The notes beneath the pieces were generated by a model, which worked only from the letters and a program-made list of their open reading frames with translations, did not search any database and was not told where the DNA came from. Below, in pieces: positions 1 to 11,346 of a stretch of DNA of 64,000 nucleotides. The stretch is from positions 1 through 64,000 of the forward strand of contig JAULBX010030928.1 in NCBI GenBank assembly GCA_032358255.1, given 5' to 3'. This stretch comes from Heterotrichella gracilis. Lineage: Eukaryota > Sar > Xanthophyceae > Tribonematales > Xanthonemataceae. A program made the translations under genes and the position numbers. Positions within the stretch are counted from its first letter, which is position 1. Each line of letters opens with the position of its first letter.

Positions 1-753
1 CTTGAAATGCCATTATAGCAGCTCTGAAATGTTTCTCTAACATCGTGGTATAGTGGACATTCAAAAATAAAATGGTGCTCATCTTCAACATGACGATAAC
101 CATCTATGGGTGTATTACAAGTAGCCACCAGGCTACAGGTGTATTACTAATGTGACTTGGCCAGTAGCCACCAGGCTTGTAGCCAAGTATCGGCTGTGGA
201 CAATGGTGCACTGCACCTGGAGAATCAGAATTTATTTAGCCAGCAAGTACAGAATTTATGTAGCCAGCCGGCTTATGCATGTTTTGCCAGTATTTATCCG
301 GCTAAAGTTAAAGGTTAGCCAATCCTGGTTTCATGGCTTGGTAGTAGTCAGGGGTTTGCCATGCATTTGCCAGAATTTAGCTGGCTATACCTCTGGAAAA
401 GGCCTGGCAAATCAAAATATACTCAGCCGGCAAGTGCATGTGGCCAGGGTTTAGGGGGCTAATGGTTAGATAACCATAGGGATACTACAAATAGCCATCA
501 TGCTAGTAGGCAGGTAGCGGCTGTGGCTAGTGGTGCAGTGGCCATTGTTCAGCCACTGCTGACTTGGTGTGCAACAACATTTAGCAAAAATAGGTGATGA
601 CCGTGTGGTGCACCTGCGCAGGTGCAGCTGGTGGGCAGTTCTTCAGAAATTAGGCTTCAATGAATTTCTTATATTTAAACTGGTGAAAAGCAACCCTGAA
701 TGTACCCCCTAATCGAAAAGCCTTGACCACAAACTAACCCTTGCGCTTATAAG
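1..753. other. Gene-poor stretch with degenerate short repeats
   Basis: I see no convincing gene here. Short degenerate units built around GCCACCAGGCT, TAGCCAGC and GCCGGC recur about every 30-60 bases, for example near 125, 170, 238, 262, 380 and 428. They look like an old decayed tandem repeat. A 100-codon open frame (152-454, +) runs through them, but its composition is repeat-like and it matches nothing I recognise. Confidence 0.4.
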
Positions 754-1734
754 TTACAGACAGTAGTCTTGAGCATGGCTGAGTATATTGTCAAACACGA
801 GGCTGCCAGGTACGTGCCACAGCAGGTCCTGCAAGTGGCGCTGGATAGCCTTCAACTTTTGTTGGTGTTTTTCCGCTGGCAAATGAATAATGGCCTGCAG
901 CTGTGCTAGCTTGAACTGGTGTGGCAGGTTATACACAAGGTTTGGCCAGGCCACTTTTCCCGAAAAAGGCAGGCCTACCATCCATATGTGTTCGCTAACA
1001 AGTATGGGAATTGCACCCTCGCCAAGTATGTCGTAGAGCCTAGAAGTTGTTGGAGTGTCACCATGAATGACGAGCCCAAACCGAGAATTCCGGAGGAGGT
1101 TTTCGTAAAAGGTTGCGTTCACTCGCTCAGTTTTGCAGCACGCGCAGTGTTGTGTTTGAAAGCACTGTGCCTCGTCACATTCACTCATCAAAGTAGTGCA
1201 AGGTCCCTTTAGCGGGGTGCTTGCAAAGGCATATGTAAAGTTGTGCTGAAGGCCCTCTGCCTCGATCAACTTGGCTACATTCCTGCGTGTTTGGTACCCC
1301 CGCCTGTAGTCAGTTTGGCTAACAAAGAAGACGTCGAATGCTCGGTCATTGAATGGTATCGCGGATGGCATATGCCTGCTAGCCTGGCGGGCTACATAGG
1401 GAGAGGATAGCAGACATCGCCCAAACTGGTTCTTCGCGCTTGCTCCTTCGAACTCGCGATCGCTTTCCATGTCCACTACAATGAAGTTGGCTGACGCACT
1501 CCTGAAAGCCTTTGATTGGTCCACTGTGTAGCTGATCCAGTCAAAGATCATCAGCACGTGGTCCCTCCCTTGCTTCCTTTGATAGCTGGGCTCTTGCAGC
1601 AGTGCTCTAGACGAGATGTCTAGCATCTGGGCTGGTGTGTGACCGCTGCAGTTGCCTGCCTGCAGTGTGTGTGAGCAGAAGGTGTGTTGACAGGTGGCTG
1701 CAACGAGTGCGTCTCCTTTGGGTGCACCGAGCAT
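754..1734 (-). CDS. Exostosin-like (GT47-type) glycosyltransferase, 5' end uncertain
   Basis: Probable Golgi glycosyltransferase of the exostosin family (PF03016), which transfers sugars to cell-wall or glycoprotein glycans. The C-terminal part carries the family signature: RNSRFGLVIHGDTPTTSRLY followed by an ILGEGAIPILVSE-like stretch, the nucleotide-sugar site found in many algal exostosin proteins. Upstream is DHVLMIFDW, as in algal members. The first in-frame ATG gives 326 residues. The frame stays open upstream to about 1830 without another ATG, so an upstream exon with the signal anchor may be missing. It is a single exon, unlike all its neighbours except the 48-52 kb genes. The family is fairly clear; the substrate cannot be told. 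Confidence 0.75.
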   Translation of the reverse strand: MLGAPKGDALVAATCQHTFCSHTLQAGNCSGHTPAQMLDISSRALLQEPSYQRKQGRDHVLMIFDWISYTVDQSKAFRSASANFIVVDMESDREFEGASAKNQFGRCLLSSPYVARQASRHMPSAIPFNDRAFDVFFVSQTDYRRGYQTRRNVAKLIEAEGLQHNFTYAFASTPLKGPCTTLMSECDEAQCFQTQHCACCKTERVNATFYENLLRNSRFGLVIHGDTPTTSRLYDILGEGAIPILVSEHIWMVGLPFSGKVAWPNLVYNLPHQFKLAQLQAIIHLPAEKHQQKLKAIQRHLQDLLWHVPGSLVFDNILSHAQDYCL

Positions 1735-2262
1735 GATGCTTGTAAACCACTGCCACTGGCAGTGGCAATCATTGCCGTACGGTTTATGATGCAGTGCTGC
1801 ATGGGGCCATGGTGCTGGCAAATGGCGCAATCGTTTGCCAAATGATCATGAAACGCCATATGGCATATGTCAACTTTAAATGCTCATATCAAAAGCAATG
1901 TGGGCTTGGCTATGCGGCGCTGAGCGCTGTTACAGTTTCTCAATAGCTCTTAATAAAACTAGAACAAACGGCTTGCAATTATTGTACTGATGAAATGTTG
2001 AAACGTCAATATGTCCAAGACAATCCCCAAGTCTTAGACAATCATTCCCAGTAGTCTACTGATAAGTATAAATTTAAAAAAAGGACTATTCTCGAAGCAA
2101 AATTATTCATTGGCAGCGAATGCATCAAAGAAGTCACATGCTGATTCAAAAATGAACTTTCTGCCATTGCTGTTGGCAAGATGAAAAACTGGCATATGAC
2201 CGGTGCAGCATTGTAAGGGCTACTCAATCAAGTAATAAATAAATACATGCGTCTGTATTGGG
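1735..2262. other. Spacer between two minus-strand genes
   Basis: About 430 bases beyond the open frame of the glycosyltransferase, AT-richer than the exons. It should hold the 3' UTR of the PC-esterase gene on its right and the promoter or 5' exon of the glycosyltransferase on its left. I see no further gene. Confidence 0.4.
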
Positions 2263-3572
2263 TTACTGCCGACCCTTTTTAGGAAGCAAGATCTGCCCAG
2301 CTGTCAGCTTGTGCTTGTACAACTTTTTGCGTAGCTTGAGCTTGGGTTTGCGCAATGCCCTGTTCTTGCATCGCGACTCATGTCCCGCAATATCCTCCTT
2401 AAGCTGAGCCAACCGCTGCCACAGCTTGTACAACCACACATTGTAAACGCTTGGCTGGCAATAGTGCGTGCAGTCATACTTGTCTCGCTTATGCTTGAAG
2501 AAGGGTATAGATTCATTCCAAGTGTCAAGCACAGGTATGCCCATAAATCGCATCTTTGGTGTTGCACGCATGTTGTGCGGCCCCCCTTTGATGTGAAACA
2601 GCACGTCTCCCTGCTCCCACTCTCGCACAGGCTTGCACTCTGTGTACTGCTGGCGGTAGTAGCCCCAAGGATGGTCAAAGTGCTGCGGCGAGGTGTCTTT
2701 CCACACGATGTAGGGCAGGTGATGTCGATACTTGGACACAAAGGCAAGAAACCGGTCTAGTCCTTTGCTGTATTCTGCCCAGGTGTCACCGGGAACACGC
2801 GAGTACCACAGCCTGCATCATGGGAAATCACCCCACAGGTGAGACATGCCATGCGACATTCCTCAACATGTGCATGCGTGCACTCACAGTACCAGTGGAT
2901 GTGGCTGACTGGTGACCCAAGACCGTACAGGCAGTGCATCCATGTGCTTTGCGGTGCATGACTCACCCAAAATTGATGACCATGATGTCCTGCGTGAAGT
3001 TGGCCATGCTGCGCATAAGCTCGGGCAGAATGGCCTCCAGCGCGCCCTCCTCGCGGTTGATCCTCAGCGAGCACATGCGGGTGCCGCCAGGCAGCAGGTG
3101 GCAGATGGGGTCGTACACCCGCGGCTGCTGGATGGGCGCCAGCCTGGAGAGGCCCCGCTGGATGACCGGGTCGTTGGTGACGGGCATGCGCATGTTGCCT
3201 GTGAGCAGCAGGTCGCGCATGAAGCACTCCAGCGCATAGAACCAGTTCCACATCTGCGAGTCGCCAATCATCCACAGGGTGCGCCCACGTATCTGGTCAA
3301 GGAACATGGCGGGCGTGAAGTCGCTGAAGTCGTAGCCCATGGCGGAGATCTGCTGGAGGAACTCGGTGACACTGCCGTTGCCCCACAGCTTGTGGCAGAA
3401 ATTGCGGTTATCAAACGCGCACACCCCACAGCAGGTCGACATGCCCTCCCCCTTCCAGAAGGCATTGTCCAGGACGCAGTGCTTGCACACGTCCCGCGGC
3501 TGTGGCCACAGGGTGTAGTCAAACAGATAGGGCAGGCCGGAGGAGCTGGCGCCGGAGGGGGCAGGGTGAGCA
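2263..3572 (-). CDS. Trichome birefringence-like / PC-esterase domain protein, 5' exon missing
   Basis: Likely Golgi polysaccharide O-acetyltransferase or esterase of the TBL/PC-esterase family (PF13839). Two exons are read, 3572-2967 and 2812-2263, joined by a GTGAGT...GCAG intron in phase 2; the frame closes. The first exon holds the catalytic Gly-Asp-Ser block (MIGDSQMWNWF). The second holds the matching C-terminal D-x-x-H block (DCTHYCQPSVYNVW), the Ser-Asp-His arrangement known in this family. The last about 30 residues are very Lys/Arg rich. The upstream acceptor (TTCTGCAG before 3572, phase 2) shows that at least one 5' exon, expected to carry the signal anchor, lies further right. I could not place it between 3.6 and 5.0 kb. 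Confidence 0.75.
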
Positions 3573-5116
3573 CTGCAGAAGGTAGGTAGCTGCGCGGGAA
3601 AGTCAGGTTAGATGTGGATGCTTCTCCCACGTGGGCATGGGCATGGGCTGCATGGGGCAATATATATTGGGTGCTGGCGTGTGCAAACAACTGGGGGTAA
3701 GGGTGCACGGTGAGGGTGTGGGACTGGCTGACAGTGGCGCGGAGAGGTTAGCACTGTACCTGCCATGTCAAGACCAGTGCCAACCAACATGCCCTCAACC
3801 ATGTCATGTGAAGAAGACTGTTCTACTCTTGGGCTGCTTCCGAATTAAGATTGGCATAGCAGGCTGGAAGAAGACATCACAAGCTCAGCCAAATTACATG
3901 TCACCCCGTAACAAGTTGGCAGTCCAGCCGTGGTGTATCAGCACCATTTCAAACACTTCTGCCGTGAGCTGAGCGAGCGTGTCACACAGACAACGTTTCA
4001 CAGCTTGGCATGTACCCCAAGGGGCACCTGTGTCAACATGAACAAAAGCAGTAAGCAGGCTTTGACGTTTTGTCAGCAACATGGACGCACGCTGCATCAG
4101 TACCCCAGCTGCGTCACGAACACGCGTCACATCAGACGTCTATCAGGGTCGCCAGCCCGGTCATGCACCACAACCCAATACGAGTAAGACACCGCAATTC
4201 TGTTGCAGCTGCTTGACGCAGCACCCACGCTTGATAGTTGTCAGTTTCAAAAATGCATATGCATGCATGCAAAACATACCGTTTCATATGTGCCCGTTGA
4301 AACCTGACAGCCCGTGCTTCGTTCGGTTGGACGACAATTTATTTGTTCATGCTCTAATTGGTAGAAGTTTGTCGCACAGTGCACCTCATGCTCTCCTCGC
4401 GGGTTGTCCCCACGAACTGCTTCAACCGGGTTGGGCCAAGGCCGCCGCCTGAAAGTTGGTGAAGTGACTAGGATAGGGGTCCAAGTTGCATTAGGCTGTG
4501 CGACAGCACTTCTGCCTCTTCAGCCTGAAGTTCAGGTTCACGAACACACTAATAATGGCCTAGGTAGGTTTGGCCCAACCTTTGAATACCTGGTGCCTGT
4601 ACCCAACCTGCCAAACTAGCACCTAGCCCAGTGACCTGAGGTGGGCTTCGTTCAAAAACCTGTCACCAATAAGTTGCGTGCAGTTGATTCGGTTGATTTA
4701 GAGCTGAACTCTCACCGGTCCCCCAAGCTAACCTGCCTTTTGAAGATAGGCAAGTGCACTGTCGCCTCAATATATGTGCATGTGCGCGAGTTGGGACCCT
4801 CCTTGACATTAAAGCATCATTTATGTCAAGTCACACAGTGGAGCACCAGAGTGTGGTGGTGCATAAAACCAGGACATGATTTTCGTGGAAAGCATTTAAT
4901 TCGTAGGGAGCAAATAGGGCACTACCCGTGCATTGCTGTGAAGAAACTGTGCATCCATCACATTCTATACAACTGAAGCGCAAGCTGTAAATCATTTGTC
5001 TGTCACAGTGAGTAAGAGTGGGAAACAGTTCAGAGCTGATGGCAAAAAACAAAGCATCCCGGGACAACACACGTGCAGGTCATCGTCGCATCGTCAGGGA
5101 GTGTGCAGCACAAGAG
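3573..5116. other. Spacer; probably hides the 5' exon of the PC-esterase gene
   Basis: No gene can be supported on its own. The right end should be the 3' UTR of the GRDP-type gene. A minus-strand frame at 3894-4130 is a possible but unsupported 5' exon. It holds one copy of TGCATGCATGCAAAAC (about 4262), which recurs near 11608 and 22113. Confidence 0.35.
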
Positions 5117-8100
5117 CTAGAAACCCCCACCAAAGTCTCCCCCACCGAAGTCGCCTCCACCAAAGTCACCGCCGCCGAAATCTGAACTACCGAAATCATT
5201 CCCAACATCCCCGCCACCAAAATCCCCACCGCCACCAAAGTCATCCCCGTAGCCCATGGTGTCGTAGAACAGCGCATCCACCAGCACAAAGGACATGAGC
5301 GTTACCCCAAACATGGGCAGCATCGAGGCGCCATACATGCCACCCATGCCCATGCCCATGCCCATGCCCCCCATGCCCATCCCATACCGCCCGCCCCCCT
5401 GCTGGCTGTTGCTGTACACCATGTGCTGCAGGGTGGTCTGGTCCTGTGGTGTGAGTGGGGACATACCGGTGGCGGCCAACAGACCCTGCAGGCAAGGCAG
5501 GGCGTCAGTGTGGGCAGGGGCACATGGACAGGGTGCCCAGGCCCTTGCTCATACACAGTGCTGCACATCCAGATCAGACAGCTATGCATTGGGCCAATTG
5601 AGAACAATTAAGGAGACATCCAGCAGTGCATCAGCCTACAGAACTGGCAATGCAAGAAGATTCAGTGCGGTGCACATGCATGCAACACCACACCCCCCCC
5701 TCGCACATCCACGTAGCAGGCCCGCATCCCTCCAGCACATCCCACCACACCACACCCCCACCTTTGCAAACTCGTCCCTCCTTGCCCCCCTGCCAGCCTC
5801 CGTGAGCATTGCCTGCAGGGACACAGCCACCGCCAGGGCCAGGGCAGGTGCCGCGTCGTCAATCTCCTCCACACCCACCCACCCCGGCTCCAGTGCCATC
5901 ACCACCTTGCCACTGGACCGCTGCTTGGTGAAGAAGCCGCCGGTGGCTGGGGGGGACCACTTGTATGACATTGTGCTGCCGTACCGCGTGTTGCGCCTGA
6001 GGCAGGGGCGCAAGCCACGAGGAGGTGGAGTGGCAGAGGGAGCAGGCATAGAGACATCGGGCAATAGCCAGGCAGTGGTGCACAGGTTAGAGGAAAGTGT
6101 CCCTTCCCGCTCTGAACTTTTGGTCCACTGTCAATATGCAACCGATGCTTGCACACAGTCGAATACCCATGCGCCAAGGCAAAGCGTGCGACATGATCCG
6201 AATGTCCGTTGGCAACTAGAATGTGCAGGCAAATGGTGGCACCATGCATCTACGTACTTCAGGGGGGTGCCGCATCTACATGGTGCAGGCATCTTCATGG
6301 TGAAGGTCGCCACATCTACATGGAGCACCTACATGGTGCAGACAGGTGGTGCCAGCATGCGGCACACGCCAATACCATACCCCTACCTGGGTGCAAAGTC
6401 GTAGCGCTGCCATGCACCATCCACTTGCCGATGCAGGGTTGAATGGAACCCCTTGCGGCGCACCCAGCCGCCCACACTGATGCCCCAGTCCTGGCCCCGG
6501 GAGGACACAAGGAAGGCGCGCTCCGCTTGCTGCAGGCAGACAGGTGGGGTGGCAACATGGACCTTGGGAGCAGGAACAGACATGCATGCAAACACATGCT
6601 GTGCACAAAACCATGACCAACAATACTGTGTATGCCTGGTCCTGCCAGGGTGTACTACTCCTTTCATTACTTATAATGGGCACGAATTCCTCTGTGACTA
6701 AGAATGTCCCCAATTGCTGTGCATTGGCGCATGCCCTGCGTACCCATGGATCCAGCTGTGGGTATGCGCGCGCATCCAGCTGGGTCAGGTCACGCGCATT
6801 GGGCAGCTGGAAGGGGAGGTTGCTGCTGGCGGAATGACCAGGGCGCGGGGGCGCGGGGTACCCCATGGCCGTGGGGGGAGGGTAGGCATTGGATTGGGGG
6901 TATGCTTGAGGAGGTGCCCCGTAGCCACAGTTCTGGGGTGGGGGTTGGCCATAGGGAGGGGGGTAGCCGCCTTGCTGCTGCTGCTGTGGGGGTGGTGGTG
7001 GAGGATAGGCACCTACACGAAGGACAACCAAGCATCCTAAACATTGGCCGGAAAGAAATTGGGCCACAGCAGCACACTCTTGAGGCAAGGCGTCCCACAG
7101 CAGCAGTGCAGCAACAGCCTGCAGGCACCTGGACTGTCGTGTGTGCCACCGGATGCTGCAGCAAGTCAGCTACTCAAGTGCACCACATGTGCGTGAGTGC
7201 GTGCAAGTGGCGGCCTAACTTCTCATTCTTGTACATGTGTTGAGCAGTGCAGTGCAGGCCGGGCCTCACCTGGTTGAACACCGTAGGCAAAAGGGCCGGA
7301 TGGTGGTGGGTACCCGCCTTGGGCAGCAGGGGGGTAGGCACCCTGATGCGGGGCAGCAGGTGGATATGCTGGGTAGCCTCCATATGATGGGGGTGGTGGA
7401 GGGGGTGGCGCATAGCCTCCATATTGTGGCGGGGGTGGTGCCGGGGGCGGTGCACCTGCGCTGCTAGCCAATGCCGCCACAGTCGCATCATCGAATTTTG
7501 GCTTGCCAAAGGTGTAGGTCACCTCTGGGAGCTGCTCTGCTCCAACCATGCGCGCCTGAGCAGCCAGCTTCCCCTGACAACCACCACAGGGTCAACAACA
7601 TAAGCAATTCATTGTCAGGTAATCAAAACCAAATGATGACCATCGGTAGGCTCCAGTGCTTGGTACACATCTTGCTTCAACAATCACACAACAGGCCTCC
7701 CACTATGTGCAATGCCCTTCACGGGATTCCAGCCATGCAAACCCGTCTCAGCAGGGGTTGTACGCATGTGGCATGCCCCATCCTGCATCCGCCCCTGCCC
7801 CCACCCACCTGGCCATCCCACACCTCCACCACTGCTGACATGGACAGTACCCCAGAGTGGCGCACCACTATGCGGTGAGGGGCCACGAGGGCACGGGACC
7901 AGTTGCCACGCTTGGGGACATCGCCCTGCAGGGAGGTACTTTAAGTGAGGGACCTGGTGTAGCACACAATAAAGTGAACAGGTATTGCATGCTGATATGC
8001 ACAACCATATTCTGCAGGCATGCAAAAGGTCTGGGCTGTAAGACTCACAGCCGCCCTCTAAGAAGACCCTCTTGCCAGACCCCAGTCCCCCCCCTTTCTT

Positions 8101-11100
8101 ACCTTTGGCAATATCTGATATGCCAGGAAGCTGTCCTCGATGCCTGCCAGTGCGTGTTCCAGCGTGTAGCAGGGAAGCAGCGGCTTGCCAAGGCTGGTCT
8201 CGCTACAAAGGGGAGCAAAGCGAGCAATTAGCAAGAAAATGCAGAATTCTGGTTGCCGGCTGTGATGGACTGGAACATGACAACATTATGCCATCATGGA
8301 GCAATAAGATGGGAGTGACAGAGCAATTACTCCAGCAATTATTCATGCTTTGTGCAACGCAAGTGGTGGTTGGTCGTTCAAATGTACCCACGTGCGCTCT
8401 TCGCACATGACAATGGCCACCAAGGTACTATTTCAGGCCATGGCACACGTACTGTCTGGTGATGCCAAACCACAGCGATGCATTCTTGTTCTTCTTGGGC
8501 GCCTTGCCTGCCTCTGACCTGGGAGGTGGGGGTATACCAGGGGGTGGCGGACCCCGAAACAGGCCACCTGCATGCACAGAAGTCCTTGATGGGCTTGGGG
8601 AATTGCAACAAATGCCAAGAAACAAAATAGCCTACAGTGCACTAAGACCGTGTTTTGTAAACAGTTGCTATGACTGTCATTCGTTAAAAGGAAGAATGTG
8701 TCAACATACATGTAATGGGCTTCCAGCCAGGTGCAGGGGGCTAGGCACCTTCAGCAGTCGCGCACACACCCTCTTGAGGCGCCGCGGGGCGCTTGCAGGG
8801 CGCGGAGTTATCCTATACATGGTATAGTACACATGCATGCTTTTCAATCTTTACATCACAATTTCACCCTTTAATTTTGCATACATGATGGGTGACTAAT
8901 CAAATATTCACAAGTATTATTGAAATCTATACAGTAAATAGACAATATATAGTATAAATTGCACCGTTAATCTGATTTTACAGAACTATAATGTAACATA
9001 ACTTGATTAAATCAATATCTCTGACTCATTGAGACCCTACCGGGCGCACACCGGTGCATCACAAGCGCCGACACCCAAGCGCTGGCACCAGCATACACAC
9101 ACCGCATCATGTCCCTAGCACAGCGCCAGACCCTGGCCCCCTCCCCCCCACTCACCTGGCTCCTGCAGCAGCTCCCCATACATGCCAAACCACGCCCTGC
9201 TGCTGCGCCTTGCCTCCTCCTCCTTGCTGCCACCCGGGCGCCAGTCCAGCACCTGGTCAACATGCCCCAGGGGCTTGCCACCTGGCATCAGTGCACCCGT
9301 GTCGCGCTGGTAGGATGCCCAGTCGGCCTGCAGAACGTGAACACAGCAAATGATCCCATGCATCTCCTACAAAAAGCCTGGAGTGAGGGAGAGGCAGCAC
9401 ATGCTATGCATTTCAATTACGACTACATACTACAGTAAGGCGTTCCGAGCCAACAACGCCTATGCATTTAGATCCCCTGCGTGCGATGGCGACCTCTGCC
9501 TGCCACCTCCATTCCTTGCTATGCCCCCACCATGTGCGCCCTCCACATGAGCTCAATGTCAGTGGTGGGCATCAGCTGGTGCTGGCTGTGGCCCTGCTGT
9601 GCGCACAGGTACAGCCAGCGCTGGTAGCGCTTGAGGGCGGCGGTGAGGAAGGAGGGCTCACGCCAGTGGGGCAGCGACACCTGGTACAGGAACAGGCACT
9701 GGCGCTCCGCTGCAACCCCTAGGTCGTAGGTGAGGCGGGTGTTGGGGTCATGGTAGTCGCCTGCACCGGGTAAAAAGGGAGTGAAAGGGAAGAGGGCCAA
9801 TGTGGTGTAGCCTGGCAAGACAGAGTACCTTGGTCCTATGGTCAGGCGTCGAAGCCACCATGCCATGTGTGCATCTATTGAATTATCGCCACCACCATAT
9901 GAGTATGAAATTATATGCTTGTATTGATAATAATATTAATATTAAACCCTCATAGATGGCGGCGGTAGTGTTACTCCCCCATAATATTCCTCCGCTTTAA
10001 CATTGCTACTCCCCTACAATATTACTCCATCGCCTTGTCCCAAGTAATGCCGTGCAGTCTCGCATGTGATCAGCTCACCAGCCGCTCACCCTGATGTGAC
10101 CAGCCAAGTGTATGCTCCCCTCACCTTGACCTATGAGCCCTTGCGCATCGAATGGCTCCTGTGGGCTGGCCTGGCTCCACAGCCTGCGGGTCAGCTCCAG
10201 TGCGCTGCCGCTGCGCTCAAAGGGGTGGCACCCACCAGCAGGGCCCACACCTGTCACCTTGACAAAATCCTGCAAACAATACACCACACAGTGTCTCGCT
10301 TCCTTGGAAGTTAAAAAAAATAAGCCTCAACCGGGTATTTGAAATACGGACGAGATTGCCCACCCAACACTGCCGCTGTACATGTGCAGTACAGCTACGA
10401 GGGGCACACAGCACCCTCCAACCAACTCCACACCCCATCAGCCTGCCTACGCACCACTCTGTAATACTCCGGTGCCAGAAGGTGCAGGTACCACACCCAC
10501 GCCACATCCAATGGGGGCGCAAGCGGCTGCGGCCGGGCTCCACTGCGTGCTGCCTGCCCCTCGTGAGCTGCCAGCAGCGGCAGCCACACAGTCTCGTAGC
10601 GACGGGCTGCGTGGCGCGCCTGGGCGGGGTTGTACAGGTATGGTGCCGCACGATCAACCTGTCAGAGACAGCGATGGAATAGTGAGACACGAGTGGATAC
10701 TGCGAGTCAATCTTTCATTGCCACACAACTGCAGTTGGTGTGTGTTGGCACTGACATCCCCCCCTGCCTCACCAGCTGCAGAAACTCCACCAATCTCCCC
10801 GCTGCGCCTGTCAGCTGGGTTGAGATGTTGACCTTGAAGGCAGCCACTGCAGCCTGGCTGGCGGTGGCAGGGGGGGTCATGTCTGCCACATATGCCTGCA
10901 ATCATGTAGCAAAGCAAAGCTAGGCATTCTGCACTGTTGGCGACATTACTGATGCGCGTGGCATGGCAACAAGTGGTGGTTGCTGAGGGGCAAATGAGAG
11001 TAGTACAACCCCCTTTGGCTATTAGGCGCAACGTGGAAGATCCAGACAGCTTGTGCACTTCACCTTGTACAGGCTGTCAAATGCGCCAGGAATCAAAGCC

Positions 11101-11346
11101 CGCCAGTCATTGGACATGCGCTCCTGTCGGCAGGCAGCAGCAGGCACAGGTGAGTATCACTGGGCTGGAGCGAGCTGTACTCCTAACGTTGCTACACACC
11201 ACCATATTCCGGGAGTTCCACACCACCTGAACAATATCCTTTGGGCGGCTGCCTCGCAGGTGGTGTTCCTTGGTCTCAAGACCATTGCTCCATCCGCCCT
11301 AAGGGCTCACACCTACCTGGACAGAGTTGCCCACAGGAGCTGCCAT
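5117..11346 (-). CDS. GRDP-type protein (DUF1399 region, proline-rich linker, glycine-rich tail)
   Basis: Fifteen exons close into one frame of 873 residues: 11346-11317, 11123-11064, 10895-10773, 10658-10455, 10269-10125, 9760-9531, 9327-9156, 8567-8447, 8202-8103, 7925-7809, 7573-7270, 7012-6744, 6529-6387, 5996-5762, 5485-5117. It resembles plant glycine-rich domain proteins (Arabidopsis GRDP1/GRDP2, linked to osmotic stress and development). Two DUF1399-like blocks are visible: PPLDVAWVWYLHLLAPEYYR in exon 4, and PTTDIELMWRAHM plus WASYQRDTGALM in exons 6-7. A Pro/Gln/Tyr-rich linker follows (exons 11-12). The end has Gly-Met repeats, a hydrophobic stretch (MLPMFGVTLMSFVLVDALFY) and GGGDF repeats. 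The start is the only ATG giving a short first exon that splices in phase. The biochemical role of the family is not established. Confidence 0.78.
8815..9035. other. AT-rich island in intron 7 of the GRDP-type gene
   Basis: About 220 bases of strongly AT-rich sequence within a GC-rich intron. The left edge carries the near-palindrome CTATACATGGTATAG. There are no open frames or clear terminal repeats. It may be an inserted short element or organelle-derived DNA; composition alone cannot decide. Confidence 0.4.
9885..10030. repeat. AT-rich hairpin plus tandem repeat in intron 5 of the GRDP-type gene
   Basis: Imperfect inverted arms (9887-9903 and 9949-9965; CCACCACCATATGAG against CCGCCGCCATCTATGAG once turned round) enclose an AT-rich loop. 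Directly to the right lies a diverged tandem repeat with a period of about 35 bases: TTACTCCCCCATAATATT then CTACTCCCCTACAATATT, each ending in CTCC. Confidence 0.45.

Noticed and set aside
3894-4130. Possible 5' exon of the PC-esterase gene (minus strand)
   Set aside because: The frame has no clear signal anchor, and no donor fits the required phase 2 convincingly.
5295-6404. 369-codon open frame on the plus strand
   Set aside because: It runs antisense through the last exons of the GRDP-type gene, whose exon phases close perfectly. Its content is the complement of Gly-Met repeats and introns.
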